Source of the DNA: Staphylococcus sp.
GTDB taxonomy: Bacteria > Bacteroidota > Bacteroidia > Bacteroidales > Muribaculaceae
Length of the DNA: 64,000 bases
Reading direction: 5' to 3'
NCBI GenBank assembly: GCA_023665865.1
Contig: JAMPDC010000001.1
Span: 1,351,989 to 1,415,988 of the forward strand
Shown: positions 24,792 to 33,323 of the stretch, one piece after another
Layout of the letters: each line of letters opens with the position of its first letter
Numbering within the stretch: the first letter of the stretch is position 1
The notes under the pieces: generated by a model
Database searches by the model: none
The model's input: only the letters and a program-made list of their open reading frames with translations
What the model was told of the DNA's origin: nothing
Made by a program: the position numbers and the translations under genes

Positions 24792-25808
24792 TCATACCTG
24801 CACGCGGGCGTAGGGGACAGCGTCGTAGCGACAGAACTGTTTGTCAAGATATTTGAAATAGGCAGCGATGGCCACCATAGCGGCATTGTCGGTTGTGAAG
24901 AGACGCGGGGGGATGAAAGCTGTCAGTCCGCGCCGCTTGCAATAGTCGGCCACGGCATCGCGCACACCGGAATTGGCCGAGACGCCGCCGCCGATGGCAA
25001 CGGTCTTCACTCCGGTCTGCTTCACGGCCTTGTCGAGCTTATCCATGAGGATGTCGATGATGGTCTTCTGGAGTGAGGCCGCGAGATCGGCCTTGTTTTC
25101 CTCTATAAAATCAGGGTTACCCTTCAGTTCATCGCGGAGAGTGTAGAGAAAAGAGGTTTTAAGCCCGCTGAAACTGTAGTCGAGCCCCGGGATATGAGGC
25201 TTGGCAAACTTAAAGCGCGAGGCATCACCCTCAGCTGCGAGACGGTCGATGTGGGGACCGCCGGGATAAGGTAAGCCCATCACCTTGGCACACTTGTCGA
25301 AGGCCTCGCCGGCGGCGTCGTCGATAGTCTGGCCGAGGATTTCCATGTCGTTATAGTTTCTGACGAGGATGATCTGGCTGTTGCCACCCGAAACGAGCAG
25401 ACAGATGAACGGATAGTCCGGCACCGGATCCGACTCCTCGCGGCGGATGAAGTGGGAAAGCACATGGCCGTGAAGATGGTTGACATCGACAATGGGGATA
25501 CGCAGACCGAGCGAGAGCCCCTTGGCGAAGCTCGTCCCGACCAGAAGCGAGCCGAGCAGACCGGGACCGCGGGTGAAACCGATGGCCGTCAGATCGGTCT
25601 TGGAGATGCCGGCACGCTTGAGAGCCGTGTCGACGACCGGAACAATGTTTTGCTGATGCGCACGCGAGGCAAGCTCGGGAACTACGCCTCCAAACTCCGC
25701 ATGTACCTCCTGGGAGGCTATGACATTACTGAGCAGCACGCCGTCGCGGATGACGGCCGCCGATGTGTCGTCACACGACGATTCTATGCCTAAAATTACA
25801 ATGCTCAT
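24792..25808 (-). CDS. tsaD: tRNA N6-adenosine threonylcarbamoyltransferase
   Basis: A 338-residue ASKHA-fold protein. The ATG at 25808 (MSIVILGIESSCDDTSAA) is preferred over the TTG two codons upstream. The metal ligands His111 and His115 lie in VNHLHGH, and the ATP-site SGGNSQIILV and the DDAAGEAFDKCAK loop are present. TsaD with TsaB and TsaE transfers threonylcarbamoyl to A37 of ANN-decoding tRNAs. It is an essential housekeeping gene, 31 bases upstream of cinA. Confidence 0.97.
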   Translation of the reverse strand: MSIVILGIESSCDDTSAAVIRDGVLLSNVIASQEVHAEFGGVVPELASRAHQQNIVPVVDTALKRAGISKTDLTAIGFTRGPGLLGSLLVGTSFAKGLSLGLRIPIVDVNHLHGHVLSHFIRREESDPVPDYPFICLLVSGGNSQIILVRNYNDMEILGQTIDDAAGEAFDKCAKVMGLPYPGGPHIDRLAAEGDASRFKFAKPHIPGLDYSFSGLKTSFLYTLRDELKGNPDFIEENKADLAASLQKTIIDILMDKLDKAVKQTGVKTVAIGGGVSANSGVRDAVADYCKRRGLTAFIPPRLFTTDNAAMVAIAAYFKYLDKQFCRYDAVPYARVQV

Positions 25809-25834
25809 GAACAATATGCCTGTTGATTATTGTG

Positions 25835-25842
25835 CAAAATTA
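25835..25842 (-). promoter_or_regulatory. Likely -7 element of tsaD
   Basis: TAATTTTG on the minus strand (25842-25835) exactly fits TAnnTTTG, 27 bases before the tsaD start; no clear -33 element. Confidence 0.45.
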
Positions 25843-25868
25843 GCAAATTCCCCCGAGACGGGAGAATT

Positions 25869-26138
25869 TTAGACGCCAACGGTAACAATCGGGCGACCAA
25901 AAAAGGCCGACAGCATCCCTATCGTAGCGATCGTGAAGTTATGCTGACCGCTTAGCCACTTTGTAATCTCGCTCGGACGCCGACCTATAGCATCAGCAAA
26001 TTGTTTCTTGTTCAGACCACGCTCAAGCATCAGTTCCTCAATCCGGTCTGAAATTTGGAATGACAGATCCACTTCCTTTCTGACTACTTCAGGAATAGGG
26101 CCCAACATTTCATCAAGTGATTTAGCCGTACGTTTCAT
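25869..26138 (-). CDS. HTH (XRE-type) antitoxin-like protein
   Basis: An 89-residue protein. Residues 30-75 form an XRE helix-turn-helix: IEELMLERGLNKKQFADAIG, then RRPSEITKWLSGQHNFTIATI. Its start overlaps the stop of the upstream gene by 4 bases (ATGA), the usual coupling of a HigB-first toxin-antitoxin pair. It probably binds both the operon promoter and the upstream protein. The region is AT-richer than the surroundings. Confidence 0.8.
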   Translation of the reverse strand: MKRTAKSLDEMLGPIPEVVRKEVDLSFQISDRIEELMLERGLNKKQFADAIGRRPSEITKWLSGQHNFTIATIGMLSAFFGRPIVTVGV

Positions 26139-26605
26139 ATCTCAAAAATATTATCAGTTTCTATCATTGTCTCGGTAAGGGTTACAGAACCATCCTTGAC
26201 GCCTTGTCTCAACAAAGCCTCAAATTTCTGCAAAGTCATGACATAACCACGCAAAGTATCATCTTCCTGATATGTACGGGTCAATTTTACACCACCATTA
26301 CCAAGTATCAGAATCTTGTCTGACAGACGAAGACAATATAACCTGAGTTTAGATGCTGTAACCGGTAAAGCTACGACAGAATCGCCAGCCTTACCTTCAC
26401 GACGGAAATATCGCTCCTTAGCGCCTACATGAGCTATTTTGCTGATGAAAGCGGCAATACGTGTATAATCCTCGTTATACTCGGCACTATGAATGAACTT
26501 TGAAACAAACTTTTCAAATTCACTCTCCATATCACGAAGAAATTGCAACGTATAGATAGTGCAATTATCGCCTTCGGTAATCAAGTATAGCTCAACTTCA
26601 CTCAT
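26135..26605 (-). CDS. Putative toxin partner of the HTH protein
   Basis: A 156-residue protein. The C-terminal half has a beta-strand pattern (KLRLYCLRLSDKILILGNGG) like that seen in HigB/RelE-type mRNA interferases and their Bacteroides relatives, but no catalytic residues can be assigned with confidence. It is upstream of and overlapping an XRE gene, the higBA order. The toxin call rests mainly on that context; a phage- or element-derived accessory protein is the alternative. Confidence 0.6.
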   Translation of the reverse strand: MSEVELYLITEGDNCTIYTLQFLRDMESEFEKFVSKFIHSAEYNEDYTRIAAFISKIAHVGAKERYFRREGKAGDSVVALPVTASKLRLYCLRLSDKILILGNGGVKLTRTYQEDDTLRGYVMTLQKFEALLRQGVKDGSVTLTETMIETDNIFEI

Positions 26606-26638
26606 ATAGTCTGTTTTTGTCCGCTTATTATTCTAACA

Positions 26639-26646
26639 CAAAGTTA
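26639..26646 (-). promoter_or_regulatory. -7 element and possible operator of the toxin-antitoxin pair
   Basis: TAACTTTG on the minus strand (26646-26639) lies inside the inverted repeat CTAAC-ACAAA-GTTAG. A second inverted repeat TGAGT/ACTCA with an 8-base spacer lies about 25 bases further upstream. Both are plausible binding sites for the HTH protein. Confidence 0.45.
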
Positions 26647-26706
26647 GGCAAAATATTTCACTTATGAGTGTAATTTAACTCAGTTTTTACTTTGCCGGAC
26701 ATGAAA

Positions 26707-26742
26707 GCGGCCCGGAGTTTCCTTTCGGTAACTTCGGGCCGC
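26707..26742 (-). terminator. Stem-loop ending the OmpA-family transcript
   Basis: GCGGCCCG (26707-26714) pairs with CGGGCCGC (26735-26742), extended by AGTT/AACT after a bulge. It lies about 220 bases beyond the minus-strand OmpA-family stop codon. The 355-base gap 26606-26960 otherwise holds two GC-rich hairpins (26848-26865 and 26874-26892), i.e. a structured 3' untranslated region, and the toxin promoter. Confidence 0.55.
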
Positions 26743-26960
26743 AAACGTCAATTATTGTTTTAGTCAGAAAAGACTCGTAGTAAAGTTTCTTTCAGACTCA
26801 AATGATTGATGACTTTCTCCCCTCTTCGGCGACTCTTCGCCCGGGCCGGGTCTCCTCCGAGACCCTCTGTGGTCAGCCGGTTCAGACGGCTGCGGGGAGC
26901 AAGTTGACAGAATTGTTCAAAGTGTGTGTGTTCTTATGCTTCTTTCTATAGAGTCAATCC

Positions 26961-28181
26961 TTATTCGGGGATTGCGAAGATCACGATACGGTTCCAGTCG
27001 TTGGTGTCGTAGACCTGAGTGTTGCTGCCAGCAGCTTCGAGGACGAGGCGGTTGGCATCGATACCGTAGTCATTGACGAGGATGTCAGCGACAGCCTGAG
27101 CGCGGCGCTCAGAGAGCTTCATGTTGTAGTCGGAAGTACCGGTGTTCTTGTCTGCATAGCCACGGACAACGATGGTGGTGCCGGGGTTGGCCTTCATGTA
27201 TTCAGCCATGTTGTAGACATTGACCATTTCTTCAGAAGAAACGTAAGCTGAGTTGAGCTTGAAGCGAACGGTGGGGAGGATAGCGGTAGTCTCGGTCACG
27301 ACGGTAGCCTCAGCCACTTCGGGGCAAGGAAGCTGAGCTTCAGCGGCTGCGAGAGCGGCAGAAGTTGTAGCGAGGGCGCCACGGAGGTCGTTGATCTGAG
27401 CGTTAGCCTTGTTGATATAGTCGGTGTAGTCACAGGGATTGTAGCGCTGGAACTTCGAACCGGTGAAATAGAAGGTGAAACCACCGATAGCTGAGACGTT
27501 GATGTCGACGGGACGGCCATAGGCTTCGTTGTTGAAGTTGTCGCCGTAGAACTGAGCGCGGCCTTCTGCGAAGAAGTCAACATAGTTGCTCAGACGGAAG
27601 CGGAGCTGGAGACCTGCTGACACGGGGAGGAGCCACTGGTTGTGCTTTACACCGCCGTTGTTGCGGTCCATGATGTTGCCTGCGACGGGCTTGTAGTTGT
27701 AGACAAACGAACCACCGAGACCGATAAACGGAACGATCGAGAACACGCGGTTGGGATTGTAGCCACCGATCGAGTTAAACATATCCCACATGAAATCAAC
27801 ATTGAGGTTGGCGACACGTGCGGAAGTGGTCACACCCTGATTCCAGTGGATCGAACCATAGTTGGCCGAGAAGCGGAATCCTAAATAAGGAGAGATCCAG
27901 CGGCCTACGCCGAGATTATAGACTGCGGTGAGGTGACGGCTGTCATCGCCTCCGTCGCTGCGGCTGTTTTCAACAAAGGGAGACTGGATACCGGCGCCAA
28001 GCTGGAGGAACCAGTTGTTTTTCCACGAACCGGGAGTATAATAGTCCTTGCAATCAACTTCCTGTACAAGGACCGGTGTCTCCTCGACAACGATACCGGA
28101 GATTGTCTCCTGTGCCTTAGCTTCATTTGCGCTCCAGAGCATACCGCCCAAAGCTGCTACGATTAACAAATTTCTTTTCAT
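26961..28181 (-). CDS. OmpA family outer membrane protein
   Basis: A 406-residue protein. The start at 28181 gives a clean signal peptide (MKRNLLIVAALGGMLW, cleaved after AKA) and is preceded by a purine-rich AGAGAA; an ATG three codons upstream (28190) is also in frame. The N-terminal part (about 25-255) has an eight-strand barrel pattern with alternating aromatic residues. A short linker with Ala-rich helix (about 265-290) leads to the C-terminal OmpA domain that binds peptidoglycan (TTIVVRGYADKNTGTSDYNMKLSERRAQAV). It is a major structural outer membrane protein in Bacteroidales. It is monocistronic, with a long structured leader and 3' region. Confidence 0.93.
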   Translation of the reverse strand: MKRNLLIVAALGGMLWSANEAKAQETISGIVVEETPVLVQEVDCKDYYTPGSWKNNWFLQLGAGIQSPFVENSRSDGGDDSRHLTAVYNLGVGRWISPYLGFRFSANYGSIHWNQGVTTSARVANLNVDFMWDMFNSIGGYNPNRVFSIVPFIGLGGSFVYNYKPVAGNIMDRNNGGVKHNQWLLPVSAGLQLRFRLSNYVDFFAEGRAQFYGDNFNNEAYGRPVDINVSAIGGFTFYFTGSKFQRYNPCDYTDYINKANAQINDLRGALATTSAALAAAEAQLPCPEVAEATVVTETTAILPTVRFKLNSAYVSSEEMVNVYNMAEYMKANPGTTIVVRGYADKNTGTSDYNMKLSERRAQAVADILVNDYGIDANRLVLEAAGSNTQVYDTNDWNRIVIFAIPE

Positions 28182-28251
28182 TTCTCTCATAAAATTAAAA
28201 ATGAAACACGATTTTTTAGTAAACTCTTGTTTTCTTAAATAGATTATTATT

Positions 28252-28335
28252 TCAAAATGCGTTTGCCGCCCTGTTCACCAATGAGACTCGCTTGTCTTCC
28301 GAACGGCAGCAATGTCGATGTCTGTCGCATTTTGA
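28252..28335 (-). promoter_or_regulatory. Structured 5' leader of the OmpA-family gene
   Basis: A 10-bp perfect inverted repeat (28252-28261 with 28326-28335) encloses smaller complementary segments (TGCCG 28264-28268 with CGGCA 28304-28308; GTTC with GAAC). It lies about 70-155 bases upstream of the start codon. The remaining part of the gap 28182-28596 shows no gene; the downstream end has the cvpA promoter. Confidence 0.45.
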
Positions 28336-28561
28336 TTTTATAACATTACTACACTTTTATTTGTTCATTGGAGGTTCAATTAATCTAAATTTTAACATTT
28401 GAGCTCCATGTTTCACCCCCGCAGACCTATATTATATAGCGATTCATGAAGCAGGGAGTGTTGCAGGGGTCGATAAGTGACCGTATGGACCGCGACTCCA
28501 CGCCCGTGGCTCTACATATATTTTATATCGCTGTTTTCAACTCTGTTCGGGAATAATTTGT

Positions 28562-28569
28562 TAAATTTG
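28562..28569 (+). promoter_or_regulatory. -7 element of the cvpA promoter
   Basis: An exact TAAATTTG, 28 bases upstream of the chosen cvpA start. A TTTTC about 23 bases upstream may serve as the -33 element. Confidence 0.5.
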
Positions 28570-28596
28570 CATCGTGATAACTCAGCCCTCATTGAA

Positions 28597-29136
28597 ATGA
28601 CAGCAATCGACATCTTTCTCATATTGATTTTTATCGTCTCGGCCGCGCTCGGATTCCGCAAGGGAATCATCACCCAGCTCGGCTCGGTCGCTGCCATCGT
28701 GGTGGCTATCATCGCATGCCGCATGTTTGGCCAGTCGGTAGGTGAGCTCCTCTTCGGCAGTCATCCCGAGTGGGAGGGATCGAGCCTGACGCGCTACGGA
28801 GTGTCGATCGTCAGCAACTGTATAGTCTACATCGTGGTCTACTATGCCGTGATCATCATCTCCAGACTTCTGCACACCGTCACCCACGCCATCCTCCTCG
28901 GCCCGCTCGACCACATAGCCGGAGCAGCCTTCTCGGTGGCGAAATATGCGCTCGTCGTCAGTCTCGCCCTCAATCTCTACATCGTCTGCGTGCCGTCAAC
29001 GACCCTCATATCAAAATCACGCCTCTGCAGCGGCAAGGCTGTGGAACTGGTGATCGGTTTCGCACCGTGGCTCCTCGACACTCTCCACCCTGTCGAGCAT
29101 GACACTGTCCAGAGTCCCACTCCGGTGAAAGTATAA
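28597..29136 (+). CDS. CvpA family membrane protein
   Basis: A 179-residue protein from the ATG at 28597; the open frame extends back to 28477, but the promoter at 28562 argues against it. It has four hydrophobic helices, with the CvpA pattern at the start (MTAIDIFLILIFIVSAALGFRKG) and GPLDHIAGAAFSVAKYAL in the second half. CvpA proteins are inner membrane proteins of poorly defined role, linked to envelope stress and colicin V in enterobacteria. It lies just upstream of sufB, an order common in Bacteroidales. Confidence 0.85.
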   Translation: MTAIDIFLILIFIVSAALGFRKGIITQLGSVAAIVVAIIACRMFGQSVGELLFGSHPEWEGSSLTRYGVSIVSNCIVYIVVYYAVIIISRLLHTVTHAILLGPLDHIAGAAFSVAKYALVVSLALNLYIVCVPSTTLISKSRLCSGKAVELVIGFAPWLLDTLHPVEHDTVQSPTPVKV

Positions 29137-29190
29137 TTCTCTCCAATGATATCGAACCATACGTTCCTGTTTTTTTGACACGAAGAAATA

Positions 29191-30663
29191 ATGGAAACAA
29201 CAGATAAAAACAACAACGTCAACGAAAGCGAGCGTCTCATCAAAAACGCCACTTCCGACGAATATAAATACGGCTTCACCTCCGACATCGACACCGACAT
29301 CATCCCCGTCGGGCTCAACGAGGAGGTGGTCCGCCTCATCTCAGCCAAAAAAGGGGAACCGGAGTGGCTGCTCGAATTCCGTCTGAAAGCCTTACGCCAC
29401 TGGGAGACTCTCAAAATGCCGGAATGGGCACATCTCAACATTCCTCCCATCGACTACCAGGCCATCAGCTACTACGCCGAGCCCAAGGCCAAGAAAGGCC
29501 CCGAGAGCCTCGACGAAGTTGATCCGCAGCTTCTCGACACCTTCAACCGCCTCGGCATTCCCCTCCAGGAGCAGAAAGCACTCGCGGGCATGGCTGTCGA
29601 CGCCGTGATGGACTCGGTCAGCGTCAAGACCACCCACCGCGAGAAGCTGGCCGAGAAGGGCATCATATTCTGCTCGATTTCGGAAGCTGTCAAAGACTAT
29701 CCCGACCTAGTGAAGAAATATCTCGGCTCTGTGGTGAGCTACCGCGACAACTTCTTCGCGGCGCTCAACTCGGCTGTCTTCTCCGACGGTTCGTTTGTCT
29801 ACATCCCCAAGGGTGTGCGCTGCCCGATGGAGCTCTCGACCTACTTCCGCATCAACGCCTCGGGCACCGGCCAGTTTGAGCGCACTCTCATCGTCGCCGA
29901 CGATGATGCCTATGTCAGCTACCTCGAAGGTTGCACTGCCCCGATGCGCGACGAAAACCAGCTCCACGCCGCTATAGTGGAGATTGTGGTCGAGGATCGC
30001 GCAGAGGTCAAATATTCCACCGTCCAGAACTGGTATGCCGGCGACGCCGAGGGGCGCGGCGGTATCTACAACTTTGTCACCAAACGCGGACTCTGCCGCG
30101 GCGACCACTCGAAACTGTCGTGGACCCAGGTGGAGACCGGCTCGGCCATTACGTGGAAATACCCCTCCTGTGTGCTTAAGGGTGACTACTCACGCGGCGA
30201 GTTCTACTCCGTCGCCGTCACCAAAAACTATCAGCAGGCCGACACCGGCACCAAGATGATACACATCGGCAAGAATTCCACCTCGACAATCGTGTCGAAG
30301 GGCATCTCGGCCGGACATTCACAGAATTCTTACCGCGGACTCGTCAAGGTAGCCAAAGACGCGACCGGTTGCCGCAACTACACCCAGTGTGACTCCCTGC
30401 TGATGGGCAGCCACTGCGGGGCCCACACATTCCCCTACATCGACATCCTCAACGATACCGCCATCGTCGAGCATGAGGCCACCACGTCAAAGATCTCTGA
30501 AGACCAGCTCTTCTACTGCAATCAGCGTGGCATCCCGACCGAAGAGGCGATCGCCCTCATCGTCAACGGTTATGCCAAGGAGGTGATGAACAAGCTGCCG
30601 ATGGAGTTTGCCGTCGAAGCCCAGAATCTGCTCCAGATTTCACTCGAAGGATCTGTCGGATGA
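29191..30663 (+). CDS. sufB: Fe-S cluster assembly scaffold SufB
   Basis: A 490-residue protein, normal SufB length. It contains the beta-helix core with [35 protein letters not shown] and the C-terminal conserved Cys/His region [19 protein letters not shown]. SufB forms the SufBC2D scaffold that builds Fe-S clusters from SufS/SufE sulfur. Usually sufC, sufD and sufS follow; here the stop codon overlaps (ATGA) the start of a tetrapyrrole methylase and no suf gene follows in the window. The partners must be elsewhere if the system is complete. Confidence 0.95.
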   Translation: METTDKNNNVNESERLIKNATSDEYKYGFTSDIDTDIIPVGLNEEVVRLISAKKGEPEWLLEFRLKALRHWETLKMPEWAHLNIPPIDYQAISYYAEPKAKKGPESLDEVDPQLLDTFNRLGIPLQEQKALAGMAVDAVMDSVSVKTTHREKLAEKGIIFCSISEAVKDYPDLVKKYLGSVVSYRDNFFAALNSAVFSDGSFVYIPKGVRCPMELSTYFRINASGTGQFERTLIVADDDAYVSYLEGCTAPMRDENQLHAAIVEIVVEDRAEVKYSTVQNWYAGDAEGRGGIYNFVTKRGLCRGDHSKLSWTQVETGSAITWKYPSCVLKGDYSRGEFYSVAVTKNYQQADTGTKMIHIGKNSTSTIVSKGISAGHSQNSYRGLVKVAKDATGCRNYTQCDSLLMGSHCGAHTFPYIDILNDTAIVEHEATTSKISEDQLFYCNQRGIPTEEAIALIVNGYAKEVMNKLPMEFAVEAQNLLQISLEGSVG

Positions 30664-31406
30664 TGGAGACACAGGCCATACCCCACCGCCAGTCACCGGC
30701 ACTGCGTCCGGCGCTCTACCTCATCCCCTCGACCATGAGCGACGCCCCGGTCTCCGACGTGATTCCCGACGGAAATCTCGCCATCGTCCGCGGTGTGAAG
30801 CATTTCGTTGTCGAGAACGTCAGGACCATCCGCCGTTTTCTCAAGCGCTGTGACCGCGACATCGACATTGACTCACTGAGTTTCACAGTGCTCGACGAGC
30901 ACACCCACGCCGAGGATATAGCCCCGATGCTCGCCCCGCTCGCCGCCGGGCTACCGGTCGGAGTCATCTCCGAGGCCGGTTGTCCCGCCATAGCCGATCC
31001 GGGAGCCGACCTCGTGGCCATCGCCCAGGAGAAAGGCTATGAAGTCATCCCCCTTGTCGGGCCGTCGAGCATCCTGCTATCGCTGATGGGATCGGGATTC
31101 AACGGACAGAGCTTCGCCTTCATCGGCTATCTTCCCCACGAAGCCAAGGCCCGCACTCAGCGGCTCAAAGACCTCGAGAAGAGAATCAGGATTGAAAAGC
31201 AGACCCAGATATTCATCGAGACCCCCTATCGCAACAACAAGCTCATCGCCGAGCTTGCGGCCACTCTCCCGGGAGGTCTGAAACTATGTGTCGGCTCCGA
31301 CATCACCGGGCCAAAACAGTCGATCATAACCCTCCCGCTATCAAAATGGGCGAAAAGGAAATATGACTACGACAAAATCCCGACCATCTTCCTCCTCAAC
31401 TACTGA
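30660..31406 (+). CDS. SAM-dependent methyltransferase, tetrapyrrole methylase (RsmI-like) family
   Basis: A 248-residue protein. It has the tetrapyrrole-methylase fold in the short RsmI-like form: [17 protein letters not shown] (SAM-binding loop), [19 protein letters not shown], and [20 protein letters not shown], followed by [11 protein letters not shown]. RsmI methylates the 2'-O of C1402 in 16S rRNA, but this shorter Bacteroidota branch is not characterised, so the RNA target is an inference. It is translationally coupled to sufB by a 4-base overlap. Confidence 0.85.
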   Translation: MMETQAIPHRQSPALRPALYLIPSTMSDAPVSDVIPDGNLAIVRGVKHFVVENVRTIRRFLKRCDRDIDIDSLSFTVLDEHTHAEDIAPMLAPLAAGLPVGVISEAGCPAIADPGADLVAIAQEKGYEVIPLVGPSSILLSLMGSGFNGQSFAFIGYLPHEAKARTQRLKDLEKRIRIEKQTQIFIETPYRNNKLIAELAATLPGGLKLCVGSDITGPKQSIITLPLSKWAKRKYDYDKIPTIFLLNY

Positions 31407-31481
31407 CACCGATATTTGAACCACCCAAAATAACGCACTACAATCTTGGCAAAATCGCACAAAAACTCCAAACAGCATTTC

Positions 31482-32504
31482 ATGCCCGGGCTTTTCGACG
31501 GCCTCGATGACTTCAACGAAGCCACCGATAGTGACTTCCGCATCATTCCGGACAAGAAAATGGAAGAGATTGCCAAGGAGATCCAGCGTGAGCGCAAGCG
31601 TCCCGACGTCATCGACGAACTTCCACCGATGTCGGCCGGCCAAAAGGTATTCTTCATGAGTTTCGGCTCCGGAAGCTCAGGCAACTGCTCCTACATAGGC
31701 GACCGCGACGGCGGCTTCCTCATCGACGCAGGAGTGGAGGTTGCGAAAGTTGTCGAGAGCCTGCGGCGCAACGGTGTGTCGATGGACAAGGTGGCAGGCA
31801 TCTGTCTGACCCACGACCACGGCGACCACATCCGCGACGTCTACGGTCTGCTACGCCGCTACCGTCACCTGCGTGTTTTCTGCACGCCTAAGACTCTCAA
31901 CGGCATCCTGCGTCGCCACAACGTCTCGCGCCGCATCAAGGACTACCATGCCCCGATCTATAAGGAATTTCCCTTCCGCATCGGCAATTTTGAAGTGACA
32001 GCCTTTGAGGTCATGCACGACGGTGCCGACAACGCGGGCTATTTCATCACCCACGGCGACGTGAAGTTTGCCGTAGCCACCGACCTCGGTTGCATCAGCG
32101 AGCGCGTCGGCCACTATATGCGTCTCGCTACCCACATCATGATCGAGGCCAACTATGACCTGCGGATGCTGCGCGAGGGACGTTATCCCGAATACCTGAA
32201 AGCACGCATCGAGGCTGACAACGGCCACCTCGACAACCGGGTGACGGCGCGTTTCCTCGCCGAAATCTACACTCCGCAGTTGCGCAACGTGTTTCTCTGC
32301 CATCTATCGCATGACAACAACACTCCCGAGAAAGCTGTCGAGACCATAGCCGCCGCACTCTCCACGGTCGGAGTCAGCAACCTCGGCAACGGCTTCAACT
32401 GTCTGAGCGATCCCAACCTCCCCCCGCCACAGCTCCACCTTGTGGCACTCCCGCGCTTCGAAGCCTCGCCGCTCTATCCGTTGGAACCGCTCTCAGCTGT
32501 CTGA
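31482..32504 (+). CDS. Metallo-beta-lactamase fold hydrolase (WalJ/YycJ-like)
   Basis: A 340-residue protein from the ATG at 31482; a TTG at 31446 would add 12 basic residues and cannot be excluded. An N-terminal charged extension (about 50 residues) precedes the MBL domain, which starts with FGSGSSGNCSYIG. The metal-binding motif is LTHDHGDHI, with further His in EVMHDGADN, ATDLG and CHLSHDNN. YycJ/WalJ-type proteins are putative 5'-3' exonucleases linked to cell-wall or DNA metabolism. Confidence 0.87.
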   Translation: MPGLFDGLDDFNEATDSDFRIIPDKKMEEIAKEIQRERKRPDVIDELPPMSAGQKVFFMSFGSGSSGNCSYIGDRDGGFLIDAGVEVAKVVESLRRNGVSMDKVAGICLTHDHGDHIRDVYGLLRRYRHLRVFCTPKTLNGILRRHNVSRRIKDYHAPIYKEFPFRIGNFEVTAFEVMHDGADNAGYFITHGDVKFAVATDLGCISERVGHYMRLATHIMIEANYDLRMLREGRYPEYLKARIEADNGHLDNRVTARFLAEIYTPQLRNVFLCHLSHDNNTPEKAVETIAAALSTVGVSNLGNGFNCLSDPNLPPPQLHLVALPRFEASPLYPLEPLSAV

Positions 32505-32554
32505 CACGCACATTTCTATCCCCTCTTTCTCCCACCACTCCACTCCTGACACCA

Positions 32555-33211
32555 ATGATTACTCCTCAAAAATATCTTGACAGCTTGCCCGCCAATGCCC
32601 GCAGACATTTTCTGAAATGGAGCAAGTTTCTCCACGATAAGGTTGACTTCAACATGCCCGACAGCGACCTCCATGCCAAGGAGCATTGCGAGCGCGTGTT
32701 GCTCCACTCTCTCGCCATCTCAGCTGCCGAGATGGGCGACGATGACACCGAAGCGCTCGAAATCCTGGCTCATGCCGCTGATTTTCATGACACACGCCGT
32801 CAGGATGAATATCTTGACACAGGCCACGGCGCCCGGGCAGCCGTCAACTACGCAGAGTTCTGCAAGCGACACCCGGACGATATCTCCTTCCACCCTGAGG
32901 CTGCCTGTCTCATGCGCTATCATGACCTTGACGACCGTCAGGGCATAGAGGCCATACGCAGAGATTTTCCCTATAAGGCCGAGAGGGTCGAGAAGCTCTA
33001 CAGTATTTTCAAGGATGCCGATGCTCTTGACCGCTGGCGGCTCGGTCGTTGGGGGCTCGACGAGAAGTATCTGCGCACGGAAACGGCACGCCGACGTGTC
33101 GACATGGCGCGCGAACTTGTGACGGATACCATGGATCCGAAGGTCCTCGCACACTACGATAAGTTGATGGATGACCTCATGAAAAGCCGCAGAGGAAATA
33201 CCCCAAAGTAG
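32555..33211 (+). CDS. HD domain phosphohydrolase
   Basis: A 218-residue protein with the HD metal-binding pattern: His in HAKEHCERVLLHS, the HD pair in HAADFHDT, and Asp in FKDADALDR, in the expected order and spacing. Such proteins hydrolyse nucleotides or phosphoesters in the cytoplasm; the substrate cannot be read from the sequence. The C-terminus is basic. It is separated from convergent queA by a single-arm copy of the repeat element. Confidence 0.85.
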   Translation: MITPQKYLDSLPANARRHFLKWSKFLHDKVDFNMPDSDLHAKEHCERVLLHSLAISAAEMGDDDTEALEILAHAADFHDTRRQDEYLDTGHGARAAVNYAEFCKRHPDDISFHPEAACLMRYHDLDDRQGIEAIRRDFPYKAERVEKLYSIFKDADALDRWRLGRWGLDEKYLRTETARRRVDMARELVTDTMDPKVLAHYDKLMDDLMKSRRGNTPK

Positions 33212-33218
33212 AAATCTG

Positions 33219-33314
33219 CCACGAGACGCCTCTCCGAGGCTGATTTATGGGGTGCGCACACTAACCCCAGGCCAAAGCCTGAGGTTTCAGCATAATATAT
33301 CTGCCTCCGGCAGA
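33219..33314. repeat. Single-arm copy of the hairpin-rich repeat element
   Basis: The 23-base terminal repeat (33219-33241) is the exact sequence of the right terminal repeat of the element at 21075-21342, read outward-in. It is followed, in the same order as that arm, by a CAGGC/GCCTGAGGTTTCA hairpin and a TCTGCCTCCGGCAGA palindrome (33300-33314). The opposite arm is missing. It lies between the convergent HD hydrolase and queA genes. Confidence 0.75.
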
Positions 33315-33323
33315 CACAGGCTT

